Assembly (NCBI RefSeq): GCF_001723175.1
Contig: NC_064651.1
Span: 1,302,001 to 1,366,000, forward strand
Reading direction: 5' to 3'
DNA length: 64,000 nt
From: Penicillium oxalicum
Taxonomy: Eukaryota > Ascomycota > Eurotiomycetes > Eurotiales > Aspergillaceae
Below are positions 37,318 to 47,864 of this stretch, piece by piece; within the stretch, counting starts at the first letter, position 1; every line of letters starts with the position of its first letter. The position numbers and the translations under genes are program-made. The notes beneath the pieces are model-generated. The model was not told the DNA's origin, did not search any database, and was given only the letters and a program-made list of their open reading frames with translations.

Positions 37318-38877
37318 CTATGTTGTTGTCAAGAGAGGTGACTGCTTCGTTGAAGTCCCGACTGTCTCTCTTTGAGAAACTTCCGCCTCCTCTTCTCCTT
37401 CGCCATCCACATAATACAGGTAGTCGTCTTCGTCCTCCTCTGGGTATCCAAAGATCTTGCGCCACAGGCCATCCCAGAGGCCCTTCTTTGTAACGAGACC
37501 GCCTACCAAAAGAATGGGAAGTTGCCAGATGCTGGCCCAAAACAATCCTCGTGCAGATCCTTGGGCGCCTTGATGTTGCCAGAAGCGATAGGCTTCACGG
37601 ACAAGCCAGCCATTGGCGATCGTACTTCCAACCAGGAACCCCTGGCCGACGATGCCGACCCACCAAAGACCAATAGAAATGGGGAACATCAAGACCGAAT
37701 ATCGCAAGGCAACTCGGGCGTTCATCGCAGGGTTGACCCAACAGAGCATCCGGTATCCGGCGGCCTTGTATTCATCCCGGATGAGATGTGACAGTGCGTT
37801 AAAGTGGGGGAACTGCCAGGCAAACAGAATGCCAGCAAGTAGCCAGCCACCAATACTGTCCTCGCTGAGAAGCATATCGCGCCACGTATCGTGACCCGTG
37901 GTTGCCGTCTGTCCCGCAGCTGCAACCCACCCCATCAAGGGCGGAATACCTCCCACGATGGCGCCGATCCAGGTGTTGATCACACTGATGCGCTTGAGCG
38001 GAGTATACACAAAGCCATAGAGGAAAATATTCGCCGCGGAGAGTGCTGTGACTGTGGGGTTTGTGCCAATGTACAATAAACCGAGGCCAGCCACCGCGGT
38101 GCCGATGGCAAAGAGCAGAGCTCCGCGGGTTGAAACAAGGCCTCGAACGAGGGGACGGTTGCGCGTCCGGGACATCAAGGCATCATATTTGGGCTCAAAC
38201 ATCATGTTGATTGTGTTGGCGCTGCAACACGAAAGGAACGTGCCGGCCGTCAAGTATATGAAAGTGAGGGTGGATGTTGAAAGAGTCGGGAGGGGAGCGA
38301 TTGACGGATCGAGCGCGAGAAGAGACGAGATTGGGTACATTCCGTATGCAGAAGTGGTCGTCAACACAATAAGAAAGGACAGTCGAGGCTTCGTAAGGGC
38401 GAGGAACGCGGCCAGTTTGCGGCGGATGGAGGTTTGAGGGAGAGAAGAGGAGAGCTTCGATAATTGCGCCGAAGCATCGAGTGGTATGACGGGCTCTGCA
38501 GCACCATTCTCCTGTTCCGCCAACGCCTTGAGACGCTTTCTGCGTCTGTGAGGCAGTTCAGTATGACTTTCGTCGGCGGCGGTGGCATTCGCGGATGTCG
38601 TCTCGGACGAGCCGACGGTTTCATTCGGTGCGTGTGAAGGGCGGGTGGGCGATTTGGGGGAAGATGAAGGATCGGAGGCCGTGGAGATGAACGAGGAGAT
38701 GAATCCGCCCCTCAATCCTGTCGCATCATATAGACGATTGGCCGAGAAGTATGTCTTGTTAAAGACGGAGTTGCCCTGGTTAGCCGCAACACCCATCCGC
38801 CGCTGGGACGAGGACCAGAAGCTCCGAGTCGCGGCGGGGAGCTGCGACCGCGATTGAAGGAGACATCGCGAGCACAT
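37318..38877 (-). CDS. COX10: Protohaem IX farnesyltransferase COX10
   Basis: Mitochondrial inner-membrane enzyme that adds farnesyl to haem B to make haem O, needed for cytochrome c oxidase. Intronless, 519 aa from the ATG at 38877. This start was chosen because [20 protein letters not shown] begins a typical presequence. The frame is open upstream, with further ATGs at 38934 and 39027. A Ser/Thr-rich region precedes the UbiA fold, which starts at [17 protein letters not shown]. The first Asp-rich prenyl-diphosphate motif is [20 protein letters not shown] and the second region is [19 protein letters not shown]. About seven to eight membrane segments follow, and the tail is acidic ([16 protein letters not shown]). 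Confidence 0.95.
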   Translation of the reverse strand: MCSRCLLQSRSQLPAATRSFWSSSQRRMGVAANQGNSVFNKTYFSANRLYDATGLRGGFISSFISTASDPSSSPKSPTRPSHAPNETVGSSETTSANATAADESHTELPHRRRKRLKALAEQENGAAEPVIPLDASAQLSKLSSSLPQTSIRRKLAAFLALTKPRLSFLIVLTTTSAYGMYPISSLLALDPSIAPLPTLSTSTLTFIYLTAGTFLSCCSANTINMMFEPKYDALMSRTRNRPLVRGLVSTRGALLFAIGTAVAGLGLLYIGTNPTVTALSAANIFLYGFVYTPLKRISVINTWIGAIVGGIPPLMGWVAAAGQTATTGHDTWRDMLLSEDSIGGWLLAGILFAWQFPHFNALSHLIRDEYKAAGYRMLCWVNPAMNARVALRYSVLMFPISIGLWWVGIVGQGFLVGSTIANGWLVREAYRFWQHQGAQGSARGLFWASIWQLPILLVGGLVTKKGLWDGLWRKIFGYPEEDEDDYLYYVDGEGEEEAEVSQRETVGTSTKQSPLLTTT

Positions 38878-39185
38878 GAGCACCTCCTGTGATGAGGGCC
38901 CTAGCCTCCATTTCGCCGATCGTAACGGCAGCATTTCGCAATCGGGGCTGGTGCGGAGGTGCGAATACGCTCCAAGAGACGACGAGGAAGAAAAGTGGAA
39001 GAACGAACCACTTCCCCGAATGCGCACGGACCATGTTGCCGCATTTTAGTTCGCGGCATGTCAGCGTCCGGACAGAACTAAACATTGGGGCTCTTCTTGG
39101 TTTTTTTTATTCTTTTTTGGAAACCAAGGAACGTGTGCTTTTCAGTCTCTCTCGGATCATATAGACCTCATCCGATTACTTCACC
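38878..39185. promoter_or_regulatory. Bidirectional promoter region COX10 / MPDU1-like
   Basis: 308 bp between divergent starts (159 bp if COX10 begins at 39027). T-rich at about 39100-39120. No specific factor site is claimed. Confidence 0.5.
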
Positions 39186-40188
39186 ATGGACATTCTACAG
39201 AAGAGTGTGGTGGACCCGCTCCAGCCGGTCTTGAAGCCTATTGTCGAGGCACTTCCTCAACCTGTTCACGATGCGATCATCTCGTTGATCTCGGCCCCTT
39301 GCCACAAAGCGCTCGTCGTCGACCTCAGCCTAGTCAAAGATCCCGCTTGCACCTCCCTCGCCATCTCCAAGGCGCTGGGCATTGCCATTGTGGGTGCCAG
39401 TGCTGTGGTCAAGGTCCCGCAGATCCTGAAGCTCATCAGCTCTCGCTCGTCGGCCGGTGTTTCCTTTGCGTCTTACGCTCTCGAGACGGCCAGTCTTCTC
39501 ATCACGCTGTCTTACAGCGTGCGAAATGGATTCCCCTTCAGCACTTTCGGCGAAAGCGCTCTCATTGCGATCCAGGATGTTGCGATCGGTGTTCTCGTTC
39601 TGACCTTTGCGGGCCGGTCTGCTGCGGCCGCCACTTTCGTTGCGATCGTTGCAGCCGCCGTGTATGCGCTGCTCTTTGACCAGAATTTGATTGACGGCCA
39701 AACGATGGCCTACTTGCAAACCGGTGCTGGGGCACTCGGAGTTGCAAGCAAGTTGCCGCAAATCTATGCTATCTGGAGTGAGGGTGGCACTGGCCAGCTG
39801 AGCGCCTTTGCGGTACGTTCTACTCCCCCTCTCCCCCTATTGATCGATGTGCGTCCATCCTCGATATGGTGATTGTTTGTGCTAATCTGCGCCCATTCTT
39901 CTTGTTCAGGTCTTCAACTACCTTTTCGGCTCTCTCTCCCGCATCTTCACCACTCTTCAGGAAGTCGAGGACAAACTGATTCTTTACGGATTCGTCGCTG
40001 GCTTTTCGCTCAACCTGATCCTGGCTGCGCAAATGGTCTACTACTGGAATAGCCCTGGCCCCAAGCAAAAGAAGTCCTCTGCTGCCAAAATTGCGGAGAA
40101 ACCGGTCCCCGCGCAGTCATTCGCGCAGACTACCGGAGCCTCACCCCGGCCCGGTTCGAAGACTCCTACCACCCGTCGTCGAGGTTAA
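39186..40188 (+). CDS. MPDU1: MPDU1/Lec35-like PQ-loop protein
   Basis: 301 aa from exons 39186-39812 and 39910-40188. Two PQ-loop repeats carry the Pro-Gln pairs in VVKVPQILKLISSRS and ASKLPQIYAIWSEGG, each followed by hydrophobic segments. In total about seven membrane helices can be drawn. In animals MPDU1 is needed for use of dolichol-phosphate mannose and glucose in ER glycan synthesis, and fungal members are presumed ER proteins. The Lys/Ala/Ser/Pro-rich tail after AAQMVYYWNSPG is disordered and ends in Arg residues. It is divergent from COX10, and its 3' end faces MED8. Confidence 0.9.
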
Positions 40189-40449
40189 AGTCGGAGCAAA
40201 TGTGGTTTTGATGCGATCGCACTGTTGTGTTGATTTTCCCCACCCCGAAAAACAAAAACAATTCGCTATAGAACTCCCAATCAATGCATTTCAGAAATCT
40301 CTTGCCGAGAAATCTTGTAGAATTCCCGCTCTGAGCCACGAAGCCCATGCCAACGTCATCAGCTCGGGGCACCTACTCGGTGACCCCCACTTGAGTATAG
40401 CCAGGAAAGGCTTTGGAAAAGAAGGAATACTGTTCCCAGATATGCCGCA

Positions 40450-41350
40450 TCATGGCATATGACCCGTGGTCATGTAGCGAAGAATCTTGTCGAGCGGTAC
40501 CACGGGCGTGACGGGATGAGCATGGTGAGGCGCAATATCATATTCGACGCCGCCGCTGGGCTTGCGATGTACGCCCACGACCTCCATCTCATCTTCACCC
40601 TCATCGTCTTCGCCCTCGTCCTCGTCCTCGTCGTCGCTACCGTCATCGTCTTCCAATGGTTTCCGTAGACCGGTGACCACATTCTGGATGCCCGCCTCAC
40701 GCTCTTCCAACGTGTAGTTCCCACCCCAATTCCGTTGTCGGGCTTCTTGATTTGCCTCGATGGGGGCCCATTGCCAGAGTTCAGTGAGTTCGGCATCGGT
40801 CAATTGTTTCGTGTTGGTCGTGGCCACCTCGCTGGGGTTCGGTATCGTCCCGGAGGAGGCGGCGTGGGTGACGGAGGAAGTGTTGGGCGCCGTGCCTATC
40901 GCACGACCGCGAGCGACCCAGTCGTCTACGCGCGGGTCAAGTTTGGTGCGTAAAAGTTGCTGGAGCATATTTTCTTGTGTGCGCCCGGGGTATTCGGGAC
41001 CCGGGTAGGCGACAATGGAGGTCAAGAGGTCCCGGTGGTCTGAGAGGTGTTCGGTCACACTGATGAGGTTGTTGGATATGATGTTGGCTTGCGCTTGGAT
41101 GGAGGACCTGGGTCATGGAAATCAATTTTGCTGTCCCTGGCCACCCATACCCCCACATGCACACATCAACTCAAAGAAGGAGGCGCCTTGAGAGGAGTCA
41201 AGAGAGGGGGGAGGAGATGACCTACCACGGTGGCAGAGGATCGCCCTGTTCCAAGCTGGAGACCAATGATCCCAAAGATCTGGTGAGCTGGACAAGACGT
41301 TGTCGCGCCTGCTCGAGGACCTTGTAATCTTCCGAGGTGAGGGGAGCCAT
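40450..41350 (-). CDS. MED8: Mediator complex subunit 8
   Basis: 260 aa from exons 41350-41226 and 41107-40450, intron 118 nt. The joined N-terminal half reads LEQARQRLVQLTRSLGSL, then LPPWSSIQAQANIISNNL and TEHLSDHRDLLTSI, the helical Med8 head-module region. The central LTELWQWAPIEANQEARQRN block is also characteristic. An acidic low-complexity stretch of Asp/Glu (about residues 195-215) is followed by a short tail. The protein acts in the RNA polymerase II Mediator head module. The gene converges on the MPDU1-like gene with a 261-bp gap. Confidence 0.93.
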
Positions 41351-43973
41351 GGCGCAAAGTCGGCGCGGAGCAATGACGCGGTGGACCGGAGTGAAATGAG
41401 AAATGGAGCAGCCGTAGGCTTCAGTTCAGAGTTGGAGATGCCGATCCAGTCGGATTCGAGGTGGGGCCCGCAGTTTGAGCCCATCGCGCCCTGCCACCGC
41501 CGATTGGATGTCCGGCCCATCCCCATACTTGTATATCCAAGGGTATTAGAGCCTCGCTATGCTTGACGATGATGTGCACTGACGAGGGGGTCTTTCGGAC
41601 TTGAACTCAAATTGAATTCTGAGAGAACGAGCTCAAGTGTCCTGTGTGCTCGAAGCCTTTTCAAAGCTTCAGTGTACCATCCACAGCATCAATACGTGTA
41701 GTTGTTTGACCTAGATCATCTCACGGAGATAGGTACTCGCAGATCAGTAAATATCCCCATTTCAGCCCAGCTACCTATTTTCAACGAGGTCGAATGCGTA
41801 ACTGGCTTTTCGAGGCCACCCAATCATGAACTCGGCCTTGGGTGATTTTAATTTTCAGCGCTAGTTCAATGAAATCTGTCGAATCTGTCGCTGTGTGGCC
41901 TGGCACCAGGCACACCACTGACGAGCCCCCATGCGAGTGACAATGGACTCAATCCAGGTCACTGCGTAAATGTACCACATTTCGCCGACAGAGCCACTAC
42001 TGCATACCGTAGATAGAACGAAAGGAGAGGTTGATCTGGCCCTGCACCTCCCACTGGAGGCAGCAGGCGCATGCAATGAGATATCACTCTATGAATAGCA
42101 ACAACGGAACTCCGATAGTAGGTGTGGACTGTCGTCAGCAAACACGGGAGCAAAAGCTGTACAAAGGGGGGAGTTTATACCCGACGGGCATATTGCAGTC
42201 TCACTGTTTGCTTGAACCTCATTTACGCATGCTGGTAATTCCACCTATGAATGGATGTTGAACATCCTCAATGGCATGAATGTTGTTCTTTGCCGGAGAT
42301 ATGTCATTAGTAGCCTACAACAAGCAAGTCTATACTCTGATGAGACTCACTCTCCCACCATCAAACCTACCTTGTAGTACCTGGCTGTCTCGATTAGATT
42401 CAAATCAACAAACTATATGTGAGAACCCTGCATCCTTGACCGACAGCCCCAAAAAAGCAGAAGTTCTAGGATGGGCAGACAACCCTCATTCCATCCACCA
42501 AACTCGACACTTTCTCTCCGGAACGTGCAGTGTCGCCCATCCAAATCCACACGGAAACGGAACCCTCCAACCCATGAAACCGTACCGCGCACCCTTTCCA
42601 CATTCTAGAAAACAAATCCAACAAACCCATGGAGTTGAGTTGCACGTTGGGTGTAAACCCCTCTCCATCCCTCAAACCACCAATCCCGACAACTCAACTT
42701 CCCGTCCGGTTTCTTCCAAGCAAAACCCATCCATGTCCCGCCTCCAAAAATAACCACCTATCCAGCCTTCCTCGATCCCAGATCCCAGATCCTCGCCCAG
42801 CTCACCTCCCATCTCGACAGTCAGCAGCCAACAATTATCCTGAGCACAGTCCACTCCTACCTAGTATCTAACCGCCCCTCACTCCCACTCAAACAGAGCA
42901 CCAACACGAACACGAGCCGAGCCTGTCCGAATAAAAAAAAAGTGATGCTCCAAGCAACCTACTAACCAACAAGTAGCCCCTGTCCCTCCCCCCCGGTAAC
43001 TAAAGTCATAGCGCGCTGACCCTATCCCGAACCAATCACGTCGCCGCATCTCCTTCGGCCCATCTGCACGCCAGCAGGTGTAAGGCCAAGGCTGGGCTAT
43101 TTTTGGGAATCATATGCGGGAGGGAGACTTTCTTCCAGAAATAGGGGATGAGAATAGGAGAACCCAAGAGGATAAGGTAAAAATAACAGAGAGGGGGGGG
43201 GGGTGGGGTCGAAGGTGGATAGGCCTAAGTCAGATCGGAGGAGGGGGGCGTCAAAGTCTCGTGTGTTTAAAAGGATGCTGGGGGACAGGGACCAGACTTT
43301 ACTTTTGTAAGTGCTGGGAGATCACTTTATGAATCGAATCTAGTTGAGTTGATTGGGGATTGGTTTGTCTCTCTCTTTTCTACGATTGAGCGTTGGTTTT
43401 GAGAAGGGGTGTTCCTTTTTTGGGGACTTTCCTTTCTGGGATATCTTGGGCTTTGACTTTTCGAGATCGCCCCTGGGAGAGAGAGAGAAAGAGAGAAAGA
43501 CAAGATCTGACGGGATTGAATGCATAGGTAGGCTGCTATGGTCGGTACGCTTCTTGTGAGGCTTCGCTATTCTAATCTATGATGCACAGAGGCAGAGACT
43601 GATTCCGATCGTGCGAAATGCTTCATTTCAGAATGATCGACCAGCCAGAAAAAAAAATATAACATAAAAAAACAACAGCAAATGGTATCAAAAAGGAAGA
43701 GGAAGATATCATGAACCCTTGCAATGATGAGAGTCAGAAAGGGAGACATGGATTGGACCATACGGTACATCTCCGCCCCTTGGTCCCATCAATATTCCAT
43801 CTCGCTCAGTCATCACAGTATACGACACACCATTAAAATGCAACTGTCAACCCACTGCTCCATGAGCATGGTCCATGAACTCTTGCCTCGCTGATCCAAT
43901 TATTACAGAGACGGCACGACACGCTCTCTCAAAAACACGCCAATGCAAGCTCCTCCAGCTCGTTGTGGGCTCA
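41351..43973. other. Gene-poor region, 2.6 kb
   Basis: Open frames here are short and of biased composition (C/A-rich at about 42480-42900, G/A-rich at about 43110-43260 with an 11-G run at 43193). No family is recognised. It could hold an unannotated leader, a non-coding RNA or nothing. Confidence 0.4.
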
Positions 43974-45357
43974 TCACAGAGGTGGCTTTTTGTCAGGCTC
44001 ATACTGCCCATAGCCCGCCTGCGGCGAAACATACGACGAAGGTGGCGACGACGACTGTGTGGTCTGGTCCGCGTACGGGGTCTTGTGATCCGCCTCGTAC
44101 CCATACCCGCTCATCTGAGATGTGGCATGATAGTTTGAGGGCGAAGTCTCCCGGAGCTCATACGAATACACATTTTTGGAATCATCATGGACATGACCGA
44201 CGGCGGGTCCATGACTGGGGGCCACGGAAATGCCAAACCCGGGTCCATACTCGGAGTTCTGCGTACCGTATGCACTCTCATGCGTCGGTTGAGCGAAAAC
44301 CTGACCACCGGGGCCTTGGTGAAACGGGAGCTGAGAAGGGTCCGGCCAAGCACCAAAGGGCTGATTGTGTCGTCGGCTACGCCCGACCCGGTTACGTCGC
44401 CAGCGGATGAAAAAGAAGCAACAGCCAGCCAGGCCGAGAACGATGACCAGGAGTCCCACAATGGGCACGGCAACTACGACGCCCAGGTTGACGCCCGGCT
44501 TGGACGGGGCGGTCGTTGCGAGGGACAAACTCGATGGGAGAAGAATATCGGAGAAAATCCGCGATGGCTGAATGCCAAAGACATAGCCAATGGCCGTCTT
44601 GAAGTGACAGTTATACCGAACCGATTCAAGGACTGATTAATCGTCTCCAAGCGTCAGTCGGGGTTCCGCCAGAATGGAAGAGGTCGCATGACAGGAAAGA
44701 CAGAGATGAGAGGGGGGAGTGGAACGCACAGTTTGCCATAAACACTTGTTGATATGCCATATGGTAAGTTTGATTGTAGCAGAATTCGCAGTCGCTGATG
44801 GCGTTGTCGGCGAATCCCGTCGAGCCGCACCAGTCATGGAAGTTGTCAGAACTGGGATTGAGAAGATTCAACTCGGAGGCACTCTCAATGCCTTCACACC
44901 CGACCGTACACGGAGTCGAAATGTTTGCCGCTGATTGAGGGTACCCAAACACACACGTCGTGAATGCAAAGCGCAAGTTATCTTCAGTTCTCGTCAGCGG
45001 TCCGCCGACCAGCACCCAAGTGAGAGAAATGCATTTCTTGGAAATCAACTTACAGAGACCCCAATCGACGTCCGTCTCGCCACTTAACCGGTCTACATAT
45101 GTGCTTTCCAACAGGCAAGTGACGCAATCTTGAAAAGTCTTGCCCTTGCCCTTGTCCCGTCCGTACTGGTCGTCCAGGCAGGCAATCTCGGACGCTGTCG
45201 TGTTGGTAGACTCCTTGTGGCAGACACTCATGCATGGTGACCCCGTGGTTGTTCGAAGACCCTGGGCCACTGGAACAGCACTACCCACCAACAGTGCAAG
45301 TGCGAAGAGGACAAACCTCCCGGGTGATTGGAGACGACTCGTCCGTGATTCCAGCAT
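43974..45357 (-). CDS. Cys-rich type-I membrane protein (LPXTG-annotated fungal family)
   Basis: 404 aa from exons 45357-45054, 44981-44730 and 44632-43974. The signal peptide is residues about 14-33 (FVLFALALLVGSAVPVAQG). The ectodomain carries many paired Cys and N-glycosylation sequons, with SPCMSVCHKES, FQDCVTCLLEST and, across the first intron, LYNLRFAFTTCVFGYP. This block recurs in a large fungal surface family usually annotated as LPXTG-domain proteins. One transmembrane helix (VVVAVPIVGLLVIVLGLAG, about 236-254) ends in the basic stop FIRWRRNRVGRSRR. The cytoplasmic tail of about 140 residues is rich in Pro, Gly, Ser and Tyr. The first intron (72 nt) keeps frame and has no stop, so retention is possible. 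A cell-wall or surface role is inference. Confidence 0.85.
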
Positions 45358-46943
45358 GGCTGTGGTTGAGATGGTACAAGAAAACTCGAAGAAACAAGAC
45401 GAACGCACCCAGCGACCGGCAACCGATGGAAAGATATGGTCCGAGGCCCAGAGGAAGCAAACTCGGGACTGATCTCAGACAAGCTCTCGGAGAGTTGGTT
45501 CGAATTCAATATTCACAAAATCATGAGAGAGAAGGGGAGGGGATTCACAGCCACAGATGAATTGTTCAGTATCTTATTTGGTCAAGGGGAGTGCCTTTTT
45601 CTTTTCTTCCTCTCCTGCTCTTCCTCTCTCTCTCGCTCTTCAGTCTTTTTGTCTCCCCCGGGAGATGAAGATCCGGATCACTCTCGCCTAGCGGCTATCA
45701 CCCTGGAGTCGACCGTTGAAGCGGGAATTGAAAAAAAGGGAAGCTATCGTGGGAGTGGGAAAAAAGTCCGAAAATTATGGCTAGTGCAGAAAGCACTGCA
45801 TTGCACCACCTTAGCTCTGAAGCTATGCGTGGACTGGAGAAAATTGCAAAGTTGGGATTCGGCAAGGCAAATGTGAACCCCTGCAACATCACACCGTGAC
45901 CGGCAAAACTGGACTTTTTAGTGTCTCCCCCTCGGCGCTTACAGCTCATCCGCGAGGGGTTGCATCCGTGGCAGGGACATGGTTGGGTGAGGATGGCAGG
46001 ATGGAACATGTTCAGGACTCAGCAGCACATCCAGGAAGAAACGTGACGAGGGGTGTGACATGACTCGGGGGACCACTGCGGTGATTGGTGATGAAGAGGG
46101 TTTGTGACTTTGTGACTGTGACTCGCGGTGCATAAGCTGCACGGGCTGCGAGTGGAGCCCATTCGACGGGGGTCCTCGGTTCGCCCCCTCTTACCCCCCT
46201 CTTCTTTATTTTCCTTCCCGTGCCGATTATCCAGAAGGAGACAGACATGGAGTATGCCAAGTCCGGTTAAGGCGTTGACCGTCTCTGCCATGACTGACTC
46301 GAGCATTGCGTGCCAAGGTCAGGCCTAGAACATTGGAAATTGTTGGTCGGTTCCTGTCTTGGAGACACAACGAGACTGCACAACGACAGGAAACACTTCA
46401 ACTCGGTTGCCACGGACAGGATGACATAGTGGAGCAGGCTGAAGGTGGGGTGGAAGCGGGCGGCAATTCCTCGGGAAGAAGGTTCCATGCCGGTCCTACG
46501 AACTATGGGGGAGCTATCAGGTGACTGAAGATGTGAAGGGCATCTCGAACAAGATTACCAGTGTGGATGAGTGGCACGACCGAGCGACTAGCATTCAAGT
46601 GAAGCTACAGGTAAGCCGAACCAAAAGGTGAGATTGCCTCCAAAATACCGTCAAAAGAAAAAAAAAACCACACATATACAGGGGACAACTCCGAATCCAT
46701 GAGCACGAGAAAAAGCAGCACAACATCAAGGCCTACCGCAAGCAAGCAACAAGAACCTCCCTTCACCACTGCTAACGACTGACGATAAGCAGATTGAATA
46801 AAGCCGCCAAGAAGACCAATGAGCCAGACATTATTCAAGTGTCCTTCCCGTAGAGGCAGACATGAAAGAACAAGGGGTAAGAATCGAAGAACAAAAAAAC
46901 AAAACCTTAAAAACCCATGTAAAAGCCGCCCGAGCATCACGCA
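45358..46943. other. Gene-poor region, 1.6 kb
   Basis: The first part, with a pyrimidine tract at about 45595-45650, is upstream of the surface protein gene. The end is the 3' region of the next minus-strand gene. No additional gene is supported. Confidence 0.45.
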
Positions 46944-47864
46944 TTAGCCGTAAAGCTCATCATATGAGGGAACCATCTGCTGCCGTGGTTGAGCCTCGTG
47001 CATCCGCGGCCGGGGACGATGTATCGGTCGCTTCTCATGCATTGGTTGTTCAAGGCCGATCGCCATGTGCGGAGTGCTGGGGGGGAGTGTAGGGACCGAT
47101 ACCGAGGAGGCCGCCGTGTAGCTGGTCCGTCGGGAGCTCGCTGTCCCGGCGGCAGAGGAGATGGGGTCGGTCGCGGCACTCTGCTGGCTGAGCCGACGCA
47201 TGCGCTGCGTGACCGACAAAGGCGGTGATTTGGACGGTCGATCAAGAGAGTATTCGTGTACCTCCCGCGGTGAATAACGCTGAGGATCGGCGGAATGAGG
47301 ATGACGGGTGATATACTCGTGTCGGGAGTGTTCAAGCCGACTCGGTCCATGCTCGTCGTCGTCTTCATCACAGCAATCGTCCTCGTCCGCCTCATCATCA
47401 TCGTCCTCGCACGAATCCTCCCCCGGAGTGGCTGTTTGAGGGTGATTCGTGCCCCGCAACGGGGGATTAATGCCCAGTCCTCGCGGGGGGGCTCGTCGAC
47501 CTCTGTCGACACGATGTCGGATATTTTCGTTGAAATACCCCCGCGGAATGACCGAGATGGCATGAAGCTGATCATCTCGCGCAGTCGCACTCGAATAATG
47601 CGAATCATTGGAAAGCCCTAGCTCGTAGGACGACGGGAGGTCTGTTCGCATGTGATCTTTCCGCTCGCTTCTCTGAAAGTTATGAGGTGTGTCCATAGAG
47701 GCGTTTGCGACAAACCCCGATGGCTGGTCCCACTGATTCCAGGACCCCTGGTTTGGATAGCTAATCGACGGATCGCCCCAACGAGTGTCCAGTTCGGATG
47801 ACAGCCGACGCTTCCTGCGAAGCTTCTTCATGAGACTTGCCATGGCTTTGAAGGGGTCAATCAT
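46944..47864 (-). CDS. Disordered TRWGD/GSWNQ-motif protein A
   Basis: Intronless, 306 aa, function unknown. The N-terminus is very basic (MKKLRRKRRL). TRWGD at residues 27-31 and GSWNQ at 40-44 follow, separated by eight residues. The rest is low-complexity: an acidic block with EDDDDEADEDD (about 154-170), His/Arg-rich and Ser-rich segments, and a C-terminus ending PSYDELYG. A second protein at 56199-57107 shares the motif pair with identical spacing. The basic start suggests nuclear or membrane-surface placement, which is inference. The ATG at 47864 is the first in frame; 47843 (MASLMKKL) is an alternative. Confidence 0.7.
   Translation of the reverse strand: MIDPFKAMASLMKKLRRKRRLSSELDTRWGDPSISYPNQGSWNQWDQPSGFVANASMDTPHNFQRSERKDHMRTDLPSSYELGLSNDSHYSSATARDDQLHAISVIPRGYFNENIRHRVDRGRRAPPRGLGINPPLRGTNHPQTATPGEDSCEDDDDEADEDDCCDEDDDEHGPSRLEHSRHEYITRHPHSADPQRYSPREVHEYSLDRPSKSPPLSVTQRMRRLSQQSAATDPISSAAGTASSRRTSYTAASSVSVPTLPPSTPHMAIGLEQPMHEKRPIHRPRPRMHEAQPRQQMVPSYDELYG

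Noticed and set aside
42280..42871. Plus-strand frames of 80-157 codons in C/A-rich DNA
   Set aside because: Overlapping frames on both strands with composition-driven sequence and no family features.
46605..46940. Hydrophobic 111-codon minus-strand frame
   Set aside because: It lies directly after the stop of protein A. Leu/Phe richness comes from an A-rich plus strand, so it is probably 3' untranslated sequence.
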